Shown: in pieces, positions 32,974 to 41,244 of the stretch | How positions within the stretch are numbered: position 1 is the first letter of the stretch | Layout of the letters: each line of letters opens with the position of its first letter | From: Pseudomonas mosselii | GTDB taxonomy: Bacteria; Pseudomonadota; Gammaproteobacteria; Pseudomonadales; Pseudomonadaceae | Length of the DNA stretch: 64,000 nucleotides | Direction: 5' to 3' | NCBI RefSeq assembly: GCF_005796105.1 | Contig: NZ_VAUO01000012.1 | Coordinates: 6,430-70,429 of the forward strand | The notes under the pieces: model-generated | Told to the model about the DNA's origin: nothing | What the model saw: only the letters and a program-made list of their open reading frames with translations | Database searches by the model: none | Position numbers and translations under genes: made by a program

Positions 32974-33983
32974 GCGGCCACCCCTTGTTCGTCCTCTGTG
33001 CCAAGGCTCTGTCGACGTTCGGCAAAATAGGCCTGAACGTTGGCGCACTGCGCTTGTGTGTCTTGCAACGCGTTGAACTGGCTGCGGAATTCCTTGCCGC
33101 CAGGTCGGGTCGCCAGGTACCAGCCCACGTGCTTGCGGGCGATCCGCACACCCATCACATCGCCGTAGAAGGCATGCAGCGCGGCCAGGTGTTCCAGCAG
33201 AATACGTTCCACTTCATCCAGCGTCGGTGCGGGAACATGCTCGCCCGTGCGCAGGTAATGCTCGATCTCGCGGAAAATCCACGGCCGCCCCTGGGCAGCA
33301 CGGCCGATCAGCAGGCCGTCGACCCCGGTGGCGTCCAGCACCGCCCGGGCCTTTTCCGGCGAGGTAATGTCGCCGTTGGCGAAAACCGGGATCGACACTG
33401 CCTGCTTGATCGCGGCGATGGTGTCGTACTCGGCTTCACCGGTGTACAGGTCGGCGCGTGTGCGGCCATGCACCGCCAGCGCCTGGATTCCGGCCTGTTC
33501 GGCGATTTTCGCCACGTTCAGGCCGTTCTTGTTTGCCCGGTCCCAGCCGGTGCGGATTTTCAGCGTCACCGGGACCTCTACAGCGCCGACTACGGCATGC
33601 AGGATCTCGCTGACCAAGGCTTCGTCTCTCAATAAAGCAGAGCCGGCCGCCTTGTTGCAGACTTTTTTCGCCGGGCAACCCATGTTGATGTCGATGATCT
33701 GCGCACCGGCGGCGACGTTGGCCTGGGCTGCGGCTGCCATCATCTGCGCGTCACCACCGGCGATCTGCACCGAGCGTGGCTCGGGATCACCTTCGTGAAT
33801 GCGGCGCAGGCTCGACTTGCGGCTGTTCCACAGGCTCATGTCGCTGGACACCATTTCCGACACCACCATGCCTGCCCCCAGGCGCTTGCACAGCGTTCGA
33901 AAAGGCTGGTCAGTGACCCCGGCCATGGGCGCGAGGATCAGGTTGTTGCGCAGTGTGTATGGGCCGATGCGTACCGCCGACAT
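32970..33983 (-). CDS. dusB: tRNA-dihydrouridine synthase DusB
   Basis: This 337-residue FMN enzyme reduces uridine to dihydrouridine in tRNA. Motifs are LAPMAGVTDQPFRTLCKRLGAGM at the N-terminus, IIDINMGCPAKKVCNKAAGSALL with the likely catalytic C103, KIRTGWD, VHGRTRADLYTGEAEY, and FANGDITSPEKARAVL. The start is ATG 33983 after TAGGAG-type spacing; the 51 codons upstream are unconserved. It is the first gene of the dusB-fis operon. Confidence 0.96.
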   Translation of the reverse strand: MSAVRIGPYTLRNNLILAPMAGVTDQPFRTLCKRLGAGMVVSEMVSSDMSLWNSRKSSLRRIHEGDPEPRSVQIAGGDAQMMAAAAQANVAAGAQIIDINMGCPAKKVCNKAAGSALLRDEALVSEILHAVVGAVEVPVTLKIRTGWDRANKNGLNVAKIAEQAGIQALAVHGRTRADLYTGEAEYDTIAAIKQAVSIPVFANGDITSPEKARAVLDATGVDGLLIGRAAQGRPWIFREIEHYLRTGEHVPAPTLDEVERILLEHLAALHAFYGDVMGVRIARKHVGWYLATRPGGKEFRSQFNALQDTQAQCANVQAYFAERRQSLGTEDEQGVAA

Positions 33984-34115
33984 AGGAGTTCCCTGTTGTG
34001 GGGCCGGATCATGGGAGTTTGAAAAAGGGTGGGCATAATACCCGCTCTCGGTGACCGGATAAAGAAGGATTTGGATAAAATCTGAACAACGGTGGCCGCT
34101 GGCGCGGCTGCGGCT

Positions 34116-34185
34116 GCGGCAAGTGGCAAGCTGCATGCGGCAAGACAGAAGCAGGTCTGGGTTTTCTTGCCTTGCCGCTTGCCGC
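34116..34185. repeat. Inverted gcggcaag repeat after the zinc-ribbon gene
   Basis: The arms gcggcaagtggcaag (34116-34130) and cttgccgcttgccgc (34171-34185) match with one mismatch. The repeat begins directly after the stop of the zinc-ribbon gene on the minus strand. The caagctgcaag-type sequence resembles the repeat at 58985-59038 and is probably a transcription end or an intergenic repeat family. The rest of the gap to dusB holds nothing else recognisable. Confidence 0.6.
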
Positions 34186-35508
34186 TTACTCAGGCGAGCG
34201 GAAGCTCAGGCTGTAGTTCACGGCCTTGGGGCCAGGGTCGAGAATGTCCAGGGCGATGTGGATCGGCGTCTGGCTGGGCATCTCGCCGCGACCGGCCAGC
34301 TCGCCCGACAGGTACTCGCTGGGTTTGAAGCGACGGCTGGCGATCAGCTGGCCATTGAGGTCGGCAAAACGCAACTCCAGCAGCGGGAACGGCTGGGCGA
34401 ACGGCGCACGGTTATAGATGATCGCATCGACGATCAGCGCGCCCTTGAAGTCGGGATGGCTGCGCACCACCAGATTGCTGCTCTTGATCCGCGAGATGTC
34501 GACGCGTGTCGGCACTTGGCAACCCAGCATTGGGCAGACCTGCTGGAACCAGGGGCGGTATTGATCCTGGCGGGCCATCTCGTCGAAGTGGTACCAGACG
34601 TATTGGAAGGCCAGCAGCCCGGCCGCCAGTAGTGTCAGCAGGCTCCACAACACGCGCTTGCCCCAGTTCGGCGCGGGTTTTTCCCAGCCCAGTTGCAGCG
34701 GGTCGTCGACCACGTCCACCAGCGGTTCCTTGCGTACTCGCTCCGGCTTGCTGCCCAGGCTGGGCTCCAGGCGTTCGCTGGCAGGCGCATCCGGTGTGTC
34801 GTCGTCATGGGCCGACAGGCGGTCAATGGGGTGCTCGTCGTCCAGCGCCGAGAAACCACTGGCCGGCAACGGCTCGGCCTGGCTCGACAGCCCTGGCGGT
34901 TGCTCGAAGGCGTCGTCCAGGGCCGGCTGGTGCGTCGCTGGCTCATCGTCCAGGTCGAAGTCGGCGTTGCCCAGGGTGGGCTCGGTGCGCTCATCCACAG
35001 ACGCCGCTTGCGCCGTCAGCGGCTGTTGCTCGATCAGTACCGGGGCATCCTCACGGACGGCTTCGGGTTCGGACCGATCGTCGGTGGCGGTACCGAATGG
35101 CGTGTCGGCGTGTTCGTCAGGGCCGTGCTCATCGCGTCGGGCATGTAGCGTCGCTTCTTCGCTGGCCACCCGGCGATCACTTGGGCGGCGGCGCTCCAGG
35201 CGGGCCAGTTCGTGGTCCAGGTCCAAAGCCTCCAGCGCCTCGGTGGTGCTGGCCAGGTCCTGGGCGGGGGCCGCGAGCGGCTCGCTGGGTGTCGGCACAG
35301 GCACAGGCACAGGCGTCACCGCTGCGGGGGCGGCAAGTGATGCCGGGTCGCTGGCCACGCGGTTCTGTTCCAGCAACTGCTTGGCCGCATTGAACACCTG
35401 TAGGCACTGGCCGCAGCGCACCACGCCACGGGCCACGCTCAACTGGTGGTGGGTGACGCGAAAGCTGGTCTGGCAATGCGGGCACTGGGTGACGAAACTG
35501 TCGGTCAT
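34186..35508 (-). CDS. DUF3426 protein with MJ0042-type zinc ribbon
   Basis: This 440-residue protein has an N-terminal zinc ribbon with Cys pairs CPHC (residues 9-12) and CGQC (about 32-35). A long acidic, low-complexity, probably disordered region covers residues 45-260. A transmembrane helix (VLWSLLTLLAAGLLAFQYVWYH) is followed by a C-terminal DUF3426 domain of about 135 residues (SNLVVRSHPDFKGALIVDAIIYN, LLELRFADLNGQLIASRRFKP). Cys-rich cytoplasmic and C-terminal periplasmic parts are inferred from this order. The role is unknown; the gene sits between prmA and dusB, as in P. aeruginosa. Confidence 0.88.
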   Translation of the reverse strand: MTDSFVTQCPHCQTSFRVTHHQLSVARGVVRCGQCLQVFNAAKQLLEQNRVASDPASLAAPAAVTPVPVPVPTPSEPLAAPAQDLASTTEALEALDLDHELARLERRRPSDRRVASEEATLHARRDEHGPDEHADTPFGTATDDRSEPEAVREDAPVLIEQQPLTAQAASVDERTEPTLGNADFDLDDEPATHQPALDDAFEQPPGLSSQAEPLPASGFSALDDEHPIDRLSAHDDDTPDAPASERLEPSLGSKPERVRKEPLVDVVDDPLQLGWEKPAPNWGKRVLWSLLTLLAAGLLAFQYVWYHFDEMARQDQYRPWFQQVCPMLGCQVPTRVDISRIKSSNLVVRSHPDFKGALIVDAIIYNRAPFAQPFPLLELRFADLNGQLIASRRFKPSEYLSGELAGRGEMPSQTPIHIALDILDPGPKAVNYSLSFRSPE

Positions 35509-35550
35509 GCGGCGATCCGGGGGCTGTGCAGGAGTGAAGTCTAGTTTGAC

Positions 35551-36429
35551 CTAGCGGCGGCGACCACTGATCCGTACCCAGCCGTCGCGCACGACGATCG
35601 GGTCCAGGTCGAAATCGGCCGCGTAGGCGGCTGCTACGTCCTCGCCCTGTTCGGCGAGGATGCCCGACAGCGCCAGCAGGCCGCCGGGGCGGACCAGGCC
35701 GGACAACTGTGGGGCCAGCGAAACCAATGGGCCGGCCAGGATGTTGGCGACCAGCACGTCGGCCTGCATGGCCGGCATTTGCTCGGGCAGGTACAGGGCG
35801 AAGGCGTCGTCGGCGATACCGTTACGCTGGGCATTGTCGCGGGAGGCTTCCAGGGCCTGCACGTCGATGTCGGTGCCGACCGCTTCACGGGCGCCCAGCA
35901 GCAGCGCCGCGATGGCCAGGATGCCCGAGCCGCAACCGAAGTCCAGTACCTGGGTGCCTTGCAACTGCTGGCCATCGAGCCATTCCAGGCACAGCGCGGT
36001 GGTCGGGTGGGTGCCGGTGCCGAAGGCCAGGCCCGGATCCAGCAGCAGGTTGACCGCGTGTTTTTCCGGCGCCTCGTGCCAGCTGGGCACGATCCACAGG
36101 CGCTGCCCGAAGCGCATCGGCTGGAAGTTGTCCATCCAGCTGCGTTCCCAGTCCTGATCCTCGATCACCTCGGCCTTGTGTTCGGGCAGGCTGTCGCCGG
36201 TCAGCAGGCGCAGGTGAGCGAACACCTGCTCGGGCTGCGCGTCGGCCTCGAACAGAGCCAGCAGGTGGGTGTGCGACCACAGCGGGGTGGTGTTGAGGTC
36301 CGGTTCGAAGATCGGTTGGTCTTCGGCGTCCATGAACGTCACCGAGACAGCGCCCACTTCGAGCAGGGCGTCTTCGTAGGTTTCGGCTTGTTCCGGGCTG
36401 ATGGCCAGGCGTACTTGCAGCCAGGGCAT
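35551..36429 (-). CDS. prmA: Ribosomal protein L11 methyltransferase PrmA
   Basis: This 292-residue enzyme trimethylates ribosomal protein L11. An N-terminal substrate-binding domain is followed by the SAM motif VLDFGCGSGILAIAALLLGA near residue 157. DPGLAFGTGTHPTTALCLEWL and DVLVANILAGPLVSLAPQLSGL (the NxxxxP-type catalytic block) are present. The start is ATG 36429 (MPWLQVRL), with AAGGTG upstream and family length; an ATG three codons earlier lacks this spacing. It is the likely first gene of a prmA, zinc-ribbon, dusB, fis run. Confidence 0.97.
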   Translation of the reverse strand: MPWLQVRLAISPEQAETYEDALLEVGAVSVTFMDAEDQPIFEPDLNTTPLWSHTHLLALFEADAQPEQVFAHLRLLTGDSLPEHKAEVIEDQDWERSWMDNFQPMRFGQRLWIVPSWHEAPEKHAVNLLLDPGLAFGTGTHPTTALCLEWLDGQQLQGTQVLDFGCGSGILAIAALLLGAREAVGTDIDVQALEASRDNAQRNGIADDAFALYLPEQMPAMQADVLVANILAGPLVSLAPQLSGLVRPGGLLALSGILAEQGEDVAAAYAADFDLDPIVVRDGWVRISGRRR

Positions 36430-36615
36430 GGCGGGCACCTTTGGTAAATCGACAGGGGCAGCCCGAGGCTGCGCGAAAGGGCGCCAGTTTACGCGAGTGC
36501 GGGGGGTTTGTAGAGGAGCGGTTCACGCGGCGGTAGTCCACTCCTGTAGGGGATCACCCAGCCTTTTGGACTGCGCTCTCGCGCAGAGAACTGATTTTGC
36601 AAGCGCGCCGCCTAT

Positions 36616-36719
36616 CCTGTGGGAGCGGGTTTACCGGGGTGCCGGACCACCGCGAACACCGGCGTAGCCGGTGCCATCCACCGCGTCGCCTGTTTCGCGG
36701 GTGAACCCGCTCCCACAGG
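36616..36719. repeat. REP pair with a 14-base interruption
   Basis: The unit cctgtgggagcgggtttacc (36616-36635) should continue with cgcgaa. About 14 unrelated bases (ggggtgccggacca) intervene before ccgcgaacaccggcgtagcc resumes. The inverted partner ttcgcgggtgaacccgctcc lies at 36693-36719. The elements occupy most of the 399-base gap between accC and prmA, and no gene was seen there. Confidence 0.8.
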
Positions 36720-36781
36720 ATTGTGCAATGCCTGAATCTAGCGTTGCACCTGTAGGGGCGCCCGCAGATTCCCTGAGCCAT

Positions 36782-36809
36782 AAAAAACCCCGGCACTGGG
36801 CCGGGGTTC
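36782..36809 (-). terminator. Rho-independent terminator of the accBC operon
   Basis: On the minus strand the sequence AACCCCGGCCCAGTGCCGGGGTTTTTTA has a strong GC stem and six T residues. It lies about 20 bases after the accC stop and ends the accB-accC transcript. Confidence 0.92.
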
Positions 36810-36828
36810 TGTCATCTCGCTAACGCGA

Positions 36829-38184
36829 TCACTCCTGGTTGGCCAGTTTGTGCTCGAGGTAGTGGATGTTGACGCCGCCTTTGCAGAAACCTTCATCACG
36901 CACCAAGTCGCGGTGCAGTGGGATGTTGGTCTTGATGCCGTCGACGACGATCTCGTCCAGGGCATTGCGCATGCGCGCCATGGCTTCGTCGCGGTCCTTG
37001 CCGTAGGTGATCAGCTTGCCGATCAGCGAGTCGTAGTTCGGTGGAACCGAGTAACCGCTGTACAGGTGCGAATCGACGCGTACGCCGTTGCCGCCTGGGG
37101 CGTGGAAGTGCTTGACCTTGCCTGGGCTAGGAATGAACTTCTTCGGGTCTTCGGCGTTGATCCGGCACTCCAGCGAGTGACCACGAATCACCACGTCTTC
37201 CTGGCGGAACGACAGCTTGTTGCCAGCGGCGATGCTCAGCATCTCCTTGACGATGTCGATACCAGTGACCATTTCCGAGACCGGGTGCTCGACCTGGACG
37301 CGGGTGTTCATCTCGATGAAGTAGAAACGGCCGTTCTCGTACAGGAACTCGAACGTACCCGCACCGCGGTAGCCGATCTCGACACAGGCGTCGACGCAAC
37401 GCTTGAAGACTTCCTGACGGGCCTTCTCGTCGATGCCTGGGGCCGGGGCTTCTTCCAGGACCTTCTGGTGACGGCGCTGCAGCGAGCAGTCGCGGTCGCC
37501 CAGGTGGATGGCGTTGCCCTGGCCGTCGGACAGTACCTGGACTTCCACGTGACGTGGGTTGGTCAGGAACTTCTCCAGGTAGACCATCGGGTTGCCGAAC
37601 GCGGCACCAGCTTCGGTACGGGTCAGCTTGGCCGAGGCGATCAGGTCCTCTTCCTTGTGCACCACGCGCATGCCGCGACCACCACCGCCACCGGCGGCCT
37701 TGATGATCACCGGGTAGCCAACCTCACGGGCGATCGCCAGTGCGGTTTCTTCGTCTTCCGGCAGCGGGCCGTCGGAGCCCGGCACGGTCGGTACGCCCGA
37801 CTTGATCATCGCGTCCTTGGCCGAAACCTTGTCGCCCATCAGGCGAATGGTGTCGGCTTTCGGGCCGATGAAGGCGAAACCGGATTTTTCCACCTGCTCG
37901 GCGAAATCGGCGTTTTCCGCGAGGAAGCCGTAGCCCGGGTGGATGGCGGTGGCGCCTGTCACTTCGGCAGCGGCGATGATCGCTGGAATGTGCAGGTAGG
38001 AATCCTTGGACGATGCAGGGCCGATACAGACCGACTCGTCTGCCAGGCCCAGGTGCATCAGTTCACGGTCGGCCGTGGAGTGCACGGCGACAGTCTTGAT
38101 ACCCAGCTCTTTGCAGGCACGCAGGATCCGCAGGGCAATTTCCCCGCGGTTGGCGATCAGAACTTTTTCGAGCTTCCCAGACAT
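36829..38184 (-). CDS. accC: Acetyl-CoA carboxylase biotin carboxylase subunit AccC
   Basis: This 451-residue ATP-grasp enzyme carboxylates the biotin on AccB, the first half-reaction of fatty acid synthesis. Motifs are KVLIANRGEIALRILRACKELG, HPGYGFLAENADFAE, IIKAAGGGGGRGMRVV for ATP and YFIEMNTRVQVEHPVSE for catalysis. The start is ATG 38184, seven codons inside the longest frame, giving the usual MSGKLEKVLIANRG. It follows accB by 17 bases and ends at a strong terminator. Confidence 0.98.
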   Translation of the reverse strand: MSGKLEKVLIANRGEIALRILRACKELGIKTVAVHSTADRELMHLGLADESVCIGPASSKDSYLHIPAIIAAAEVTGATAIHPGYGFLAENADFAEQVEKSGFAFIGPKADTIRLMGDKVSAKDAMIKSGVPTVPGSDGPLPEDEETALAIAREVGYPVIIKAAGGGGGRGMRVVHKEEDLIASAKLTRTEAGAAFGNPMVYLEKFLTNPRHVEVQVLSDGQGNAIHLGDRDCSLQRRHQKVLEEAPAPGIDEKARQEVFKRCVDACVEIGYRGAGTFEFLYENGRFYFIEMNTRVQVEHPVSEMVTGIDIVKEMLSIAAGNKLSFRQEDVVIRGHSLECRINAEDPKKFIPSPGKVKHFHAPGGNGVRVDSHLYSGYSVPPNYDSLIGKLITYGKDRDEAMARMRNALDEIVVDGIKTNIPLHRDLVRDEGFCKGGVNIHYLEHKLANQE

Positions 38185-38201
38185 CGTTGGCTCTCCGCGA
38201 A

Positions 38202-38663
38202 TCAAACGATGGTGAACAGCGGCTGGTCGAACTCAACCGGCTGGCCGTCTTCTACCAGGATGGCGTCGATCACACCGCCCACATCGGCTTCGATGTGGTT
38301 CATCATTTTCATGGCTTCGACGATGCAAAGGGTGTCGCCTTTCTTCACGGCCTGACCGACTTCAGCGAAGTTCGGCGAGGTCGGCGATGGCTTGCGGTAG
38401 AAGGTACCGACCATCGGCGAGCGGATCACGGTGCCTTTGAGGGCTGGCGCGGCGGCGGCTTCGGCGGCCGGGGCTGCTGCGGCAACCGGGGCAGCAGCGA
38501 CGGGCGCTGCAACCGGTGCAGGGGCTGCGAAGTACTGGGCGCCGGCTGGAGTCTTGCTGTTACGGCTGATGCGAACGGACTCTTCGCCTTCCTTGATCTC
38601 CAGTTCGTCGATGCCAGACTCTTCCAGCAGTTCGATCAGCTTCTTGACTTTACGGATATCCAT
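38202..38663 (-). CDS. accB: Biotin carboxyl carrier protein AccB
   Basis: The 153-residue protein has an N-terminal helical start (MDIRKVKKLIELLEESG), an Ala/Pro-rich flexible linker at about residues 45-75 and a C-terminal biotinyl domain. EAMKMM puts the biotin on K119, and the thumb segment RKPSPTSPNF is present. It carries carboxyl groups between AccC and the AccAD carboxyltransferase. It lies 100 bases downstream of aroQ on the same strand, so aroQ-accB-accC probably form one operon. Confidence 0.98.
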   Translation of the reverse strand: MDIRKVKKLIELLEESGIDELEIKEGEESVRISRNSKTPAGAQYFAAPAPVAAPVAAAPVAAAAPAAEAAAAPALKGTVIRSPMVGTFYRKPSPTSPNFAEVGQAVKKGDTLCIVEAMKMMNHIEADVGGVIDAILVEDGQPVEFDQPLFTIV

Positions 38664-38763
38664 TAATCATCAACTCCCAAGGTTCGGTCGGGGACGTAAT
38701 TTGAAAACGTGTCGAAAACGTTTCTTCTGAGCCTCGGCCCATAGGGGCCAAGACCTTGTGTCA

Positions 38764-39216
38764 TCAGGGCTGTGCGTTGGCAGCCAGGTGTTCCAGCGCA
38801 GACTCCAGGGCCAACCGGTAGCCGGTGGCGCCCAGGCCGCAGATCACCCCTACGGCGACATCGGAGAAGTAGGAGTGGTGACGGAACGGTTCACGCTTGT
38901 GCACGTTGGAGAGGTGCACTTCGATGAATGGGATGCTCACCGCAAGCAACGCGTCACGTAATGCGACGCTGGTGTGCGTGAAAGCGGCCGGATTGATCAG
39001 GATGAAGTCCACGCCTTCGTTGCGCGCGGCGTGGATGCGGTCGATCAATTCGTACTCGGCATTGCTCTGCAGGTATTGCAGGTGGTGGCCGGCGGCGCGT
39101 GCGCGCTGCTCCAGGTCCTGATTGATCTGCGCAAGGGTGGCTGCGCCGTAATGGCCCGGTTCACGCGTGCCGAGCAGGTTCAGGTTGGGGCCGTGCAGCA
39201 CCAGTAGGGTTGCCAT
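38764..39216 (-). CDS. aroQ: Type II 3-dehydroquinate dehydratase AroQ
   Basis: The 150-residue dodecamer-forming enzyme removes water from 3-dehydroquinate in the shikimate pathway. It carries LVLHGPNLNLLGTREPGHYG with the active-site tyrosine, LINPAAFTHTSVALRDAL with the catalytic asparagine, and FIEVHLSNVHKREPFRHHSY with the catalytic histidine. Length is normal. It is the first gene before accBC, and an operator-like palindrome lies about 120 bases upstream. Confidence 0.97.
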   Translation of the reverse strand: MATLLVLHGPNLNLLGTREPGHYGAATLAQINQDLEQRARAAGHHLQYLQSNAEYELIDRIHAARNEGVDFILINPAAFTHTSVALRDALLAVSIPFIEVHLSNVHKREPFRHHSYFSDVAVGVICGLGATGYRLALESALEHLAANAQP

Positions 39217-39335
39217 CTGCTATTCCTTGGTTTTGTAGGGCAATTCGACATAGCGCGGCGACTATGCCGTAACCTGCGTCGGGTGTCCAGTTCCCGGCAA
39301 TAGCCAGCACGATGCCCGAGATTCGCGCAAAATAT

Positions 39336-39361
39336 GTGACCAGATGATTAACTCTGGTCAC
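39336..39361. promoter_or_regulatory. Perfect palindrome upstream of aroQ-accBC
   Basis: GTGACCAGA and TCTGGTCAC are perfect 9-base arms around TGATTAAC. A further direct half-site aaccaga lies at 39365-39371. It sits in the 177-base gap between the aroQ and dsbD ends, 120 bases ahead of the aroQ start. It has the size and form of a repressor operator; no regulator is identified. Confidence 0.5.
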
Positions 39362-39393
39362 TTGCAACCAGATTTTTCACCGCCAGGGGGAAG

Positions 39394-41163
39394 TTATAGA
39401 CCGAGTTGGCCGCGTACGCGTGTCAAAACTTCTGCGAAATCGCCGGCGTTTATCTCGCCTACCACCCGATCGGCGGTTATTTCGCTGCCGTTCGCGGCAA
39501 AGAACATCAGTGCCGGCGGGCCGAACAGGCCGTAGCGGTCGAGCAGGGCGCGCTGTTCGGCGTTACTTTGGGTGATATCCAGGCGCAGCAGGCGGAACGT
39601 GCCCAGTTGAGATTGGACCTGTGGCGCGTTGAGTACCTCGTGCTCGATGACCTTGCAGCTGATGCACCAGTCGGCATACCAGTCCAGCAGCACCGGCTGG
39701 CCCGCCGCCTTGGCTTCGGCCAGCGCGGCGTCGAGGGCGGCGGCGCGGGTGAGGGTCTGCCAGGCGTCGGCCTTGGACGCTGTCTGCGCAGCGGCGCCAG
39801 GCGGTGGTGGCAATGGACGCAGCGGATCGCCTTGACCGCTCAGGGCGCCGTACCAGCAGGCCAGGGCATACACCAGCAGCGCCAGGCCTAGCAGTTGCGC
39901 TAGGCGCTGGCGCGGGGTTTTCACTACCAGTTCCAGGGCGCCGAGGAACAGCGCTACGCCGGCCGCCAGCAACCCGATCAGCAGCAGTGTGACCGGCCCT
40001 GGCAGCACTCGGCTGAGCAGGCCGATGGCCAGACCCAGCAGCAGTACGCCGATGGTATTTTTCACGCTGTTCATCCACGCACCGCTTTTCGGCAGCCAGG
40101 CGGCACCGCCGGTGGCGATCAGCAACAGCGGCGCGCCCATGCCCAGGCCCAGGGCGAACAGCTTGAGCGCACCGCCCAGGGCATCACCGCTGGCGCTGAT
40201 GTACAGCAAGGCGCCGGCCAGCGGCGCCGATACGCACGGCGAGACCAGCAGGCTGGAAAGCACGCCCAGCACTGCGGCGCCCAGCAACGAGCCGCCTTGG
40301 GTACGGTTGGCGAGGTTGTCCAGACGGTTGCTCAGCGCCTGCGGCAGCTTGATGTCGAACAGGCCAAACATGGCCAGGGCGAACAGCACGAAGAACGCCG
40401 CGAACGGCACCAGTACCCAGGCCGATTGCAGGCGTGCTTGCAGGTTCAACCCGGCACCGAACAGCCCCATCAGCGCACCCAGCACGGCGAAACTCGCTGC
40501 CATCGGCAGCACGTATGCCAGCGACAGTGACAGCCCGCGCAGGCCACCGACCTGGCCGCGCAGCACCACGCCGGAGAGGATCGGCAGCATGGGCAGCACG
40601 CAGGGCGTGAAGGTCAGGCCGAGGCCGGCGAGAAAGAACAGCAGTAGCGACTTCCAGCTCCAACCCGCTGCGGCCACGCCAGCGGTAGTGCTTGGCGCGC
40701 CTTCTCCATCGATGCTCAGGCGCTCGGTTTGTGGTGGGTAGCACAGGCCCTTGTCGGCGCAGCCCTGGTAGCCGACCACCAGGGTGAAGGCGCGGGCGTC
40801 GCTGCGTGGCAGTTCGATGTCGAGCACACCGTGGTACACCTCGACCTCGCCGAAGAACTCGTCGTGTTTGGCCTCGCCAGGGGGGATGTTCGGCGCGCCG
40901 AGCGTGATGTCCGCAGGCTCGGCTCGGAACTGCAAGCGGTGGCGATAGAGGTAGTAGCCGTCGGTGGCGATGAAGCGCAATTTGACGCTGTGGGCATCGG
41001 CCTGCACCAGGCTTAGCTTGAAAGCCTCCTGCACCGGCAGGAAGTCGGCGTTATTGGACAGGGAGGCTGCGCCGAGTGTGGCGCTGGGGCGGTTGTCGAG
41101 CAGGCTGCTGGCGAAGGTGGGGCTGGCCAGCAGCAGGAACAGCAGCAGAAACAGGCGGCGCAT
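39394..41163 (-). CDS. dsbD: Thiol:disulfide interchange protein DsbD
   Basis: The 589-residue three-domain protein carries electrons from cytoplasmic thioredoxin to the periplasm. A signal peptide (to about FASSLLDN) precedes the N-terminal domain, with KLRFIATDGYYLYRHRLQF and the cysteine pair in GCADKGLCYPP. The central membrane domain has eight helices with cysteines in FTPCVLPMLPILSG and SPCVSAPLAGALL. The C-terminal thioredoxin domain has WYADWCISCKVIE. All three cysteine pairs are present. The neighbours aroQ and a chemoreceptor are as in P. aeruginosa dipZ. Confidence 0.96.
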   Translation of the reverse strand: MRRLFLLLFLLLASPTFASSLLDNRPSATLGAASLSNNADFLPVQEAFKLSLVQADAHSVKLRFIATDGYYLYRHRLQFRAEPADITLGAPNIPPGEAKHDEFFGEVEVYHGVLDIELPRSDARAFTLVVGYQGCADKGLCYPPQTERLSIDGEGAPSTTAGVAAAGWSWKSLLLFFLAGLGLTFTPCVLPMLPILSGVVLRGQVGGLRGLSLSLAYVLPMAASFAVLGALMGLFGAGLNLQARLQSAWVLVPFAAFFVLFALAMFGLFDIKLPQALSNRLDNLANRTQGGSLLGAAVLGVLSSLLVSPCVSAPLAGALLYISASGDALGGALKLFALGLGMGAPLLLIATGGAAWLPKSGAWMNSVKNTIGVLLLGLAIGLLSRVLPGPVTLLLIGLLAAGVALFLGALELVVKTPRQRLAQLLGLALLVYALACWYGALSGQGDPLRPLPPPPGAAAQTASKADAWQTLTRAAALDAALAEAKAAGQPVLLDWYADWCISCKVIEHEVLNAPQVQSQLGTFRLLRLDITQSNAEQRALLDRYGLFGPPALMFFAANGSEITADRVVGEINAGDFAEVLTRVRGQLGL

Positions 41164-41244
41164 GGCGGACTCGCGAGGTGGAACCTGGCGGGCATGATAA
41201 CGGAGTTGGCAGGGCTTGGGGCCTGCGCCTGACCGGGGGCGGAC

